From Xylaria sp. FL1777 (lineage: Eukaryota; Ascomycota; Sordariomycetes; Xylariales; Xylariaceae), in assembly GCA_022578965.1 (NCBI GenBank), contig MU400595.1, positions 62,001-126,000 of the forward strand: a DNA stretch of 64,000 nt, given 5' to 3'. The position numbers were made by a program, and so were the translations under genes. Of the stretch, positions 63,384-64,000 are shown piece by piece. The notes under the pieces are model-generated. The model saw only the letters and a list, made by a program, of their open reading frames with translations, had not been told where the DNA came from and searched no databases. Position 1 is the first letter of the stretch, and each line of letters starts with the position of its first letter.

Positions 63384-64000
63384 CGCGACGCAGGGAGTTG
63401 CTAGGCAGCTTGACCGAGAGAAATCCCCCTACTATTAATCCCAAATACCTGACTCAGGCGGAGCTCAGTTAGACATGTCAACCTTAATTCGATAAGATTG
63501 AATAGCGATGCTTACGCTATGTAGGTATAGTTGAGTAGAAATCTAAAAGTGGTGTGCCACCCAGTAAGGCAGTTGCCTACATTATCCATACCTACCGAGC
63601 TTCTTATACGAATTAGGAAGTAAGCCGAGCAATCCACGCCAGTTGAGGTCGAGATGATGAAAGCTCTAGGTAGATCTGCCTAGGGTTTTAGGGCCCGTTG
63701 CCAAGAGCTCGTAAGCCTAGTTGAGCCTATCACACATGGCTGTTGGCACTACCTACAGATCTAGCTACTGGCGGTTTAACGACTTAATTGGGGGTTAAAA
63801 GTTCTTGCTACAAGTTCTGCGGCCGGTCATAAAATTGATAAGACTGCTTGTAATTAGATGATATGTGTAACTTTGCCCTTCGCTTTTAGCTACGTGTGAA
63901 CAGTAAATCCCGCGAACCAAACACAGTTCTTTGCCCAACGGGAAGTAAAATGCATCGAATCGCCACTCGCAATTCTCCTTGGTCCAGATACCATTAGCTC
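63384..64000. other. Upstream region of the MFS gene, to window end
   Basis: 617 bp with no coding frame of note. It presumably contains the MFS promoter. Confidence 0.55.

Noticed and set aside
1..64000. CRISPR arrays, rRNA genes, telomeric TTAGGG arrays, autonomous transposons, secondary-metabolite backbone genes (PKS, NRPS, terpene synthase)
   Set aside because: None was seen. The P450, Zn2Cys6 and MFS genes are too far apart and lack a backbone enzyme, so they are not called as a cluster.

Overview
The window is nuclear DNA of a filamentous ascomycete (Pezizomycotina). Genes carry short GT-AG introns of about 50-90 bp with fungal branch-point motifs (TACTAAC, CTGAC or CTAAC types). They include clearly fungal families: the histone chaperone RTT106, the Vps4-associated protein VFA1, the YVH1 phosphatase, a Zn2Cys6 regulator, a HET-domain protein and a fungal P450. 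I cannot name the species. All gene models were assembled by hand from the sequence by joining exons in phase. Apart from the edge-truncated XPG-like gene and the two pseudogenes, every gene closes to an uninterrupted frame.

Layout. Positions 1-9115 hold an edge-truncated XPG/GEN1-like nuclease gene, a P450 and a secreted pepsin-like protein with a long Ser/Thr-rich tail, all on the minus strand. Positions 10.8-13.9 kb hold a divergent housekeeping pair, RTT106 (-) and VFA1 (+). A gene-free stretch of about 9 kb follows. YVH1 (-) and a C2H2 zinc-finger gene (-) occupy 22.9-27.7 kb. Then comes a gene-free stretch of about 17.5 kb with short palindromic motifs. At 45.3-46.9 kb lies a decayed CPD photolyase gene, tail to tail with a Zn2Cys6 regulator (47.0-48.9 kb). 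A 310-bp MITE-like inverted-repeat element sits at 50.3 kb. The right end (51.9-63.4 kb) has two paralogous multi-spanning membrane-protein genes flanking a HET-domain gene, and then an MFS transporter.

Most noteworthy: (i) the XPG-like protein lacks three of the expected acidic active-site residues; (ii) the pepsin-like protein keeps both aspartates but not the D-T/S-G motifs around them; (iii) the photolyase is a pseudogene with several Trp-to-stop changes; (iv) the HET gene is bracketed by two paralogs of an unrecognised membrane/ectodomain family, one intact with in-frame 90-bp repeats and one broken by a single TGG-to-TAG-type change of RIP character. The last arrangement is the best candidate here for an undescribed (allorecognition-like) locus, although that function is inference only.
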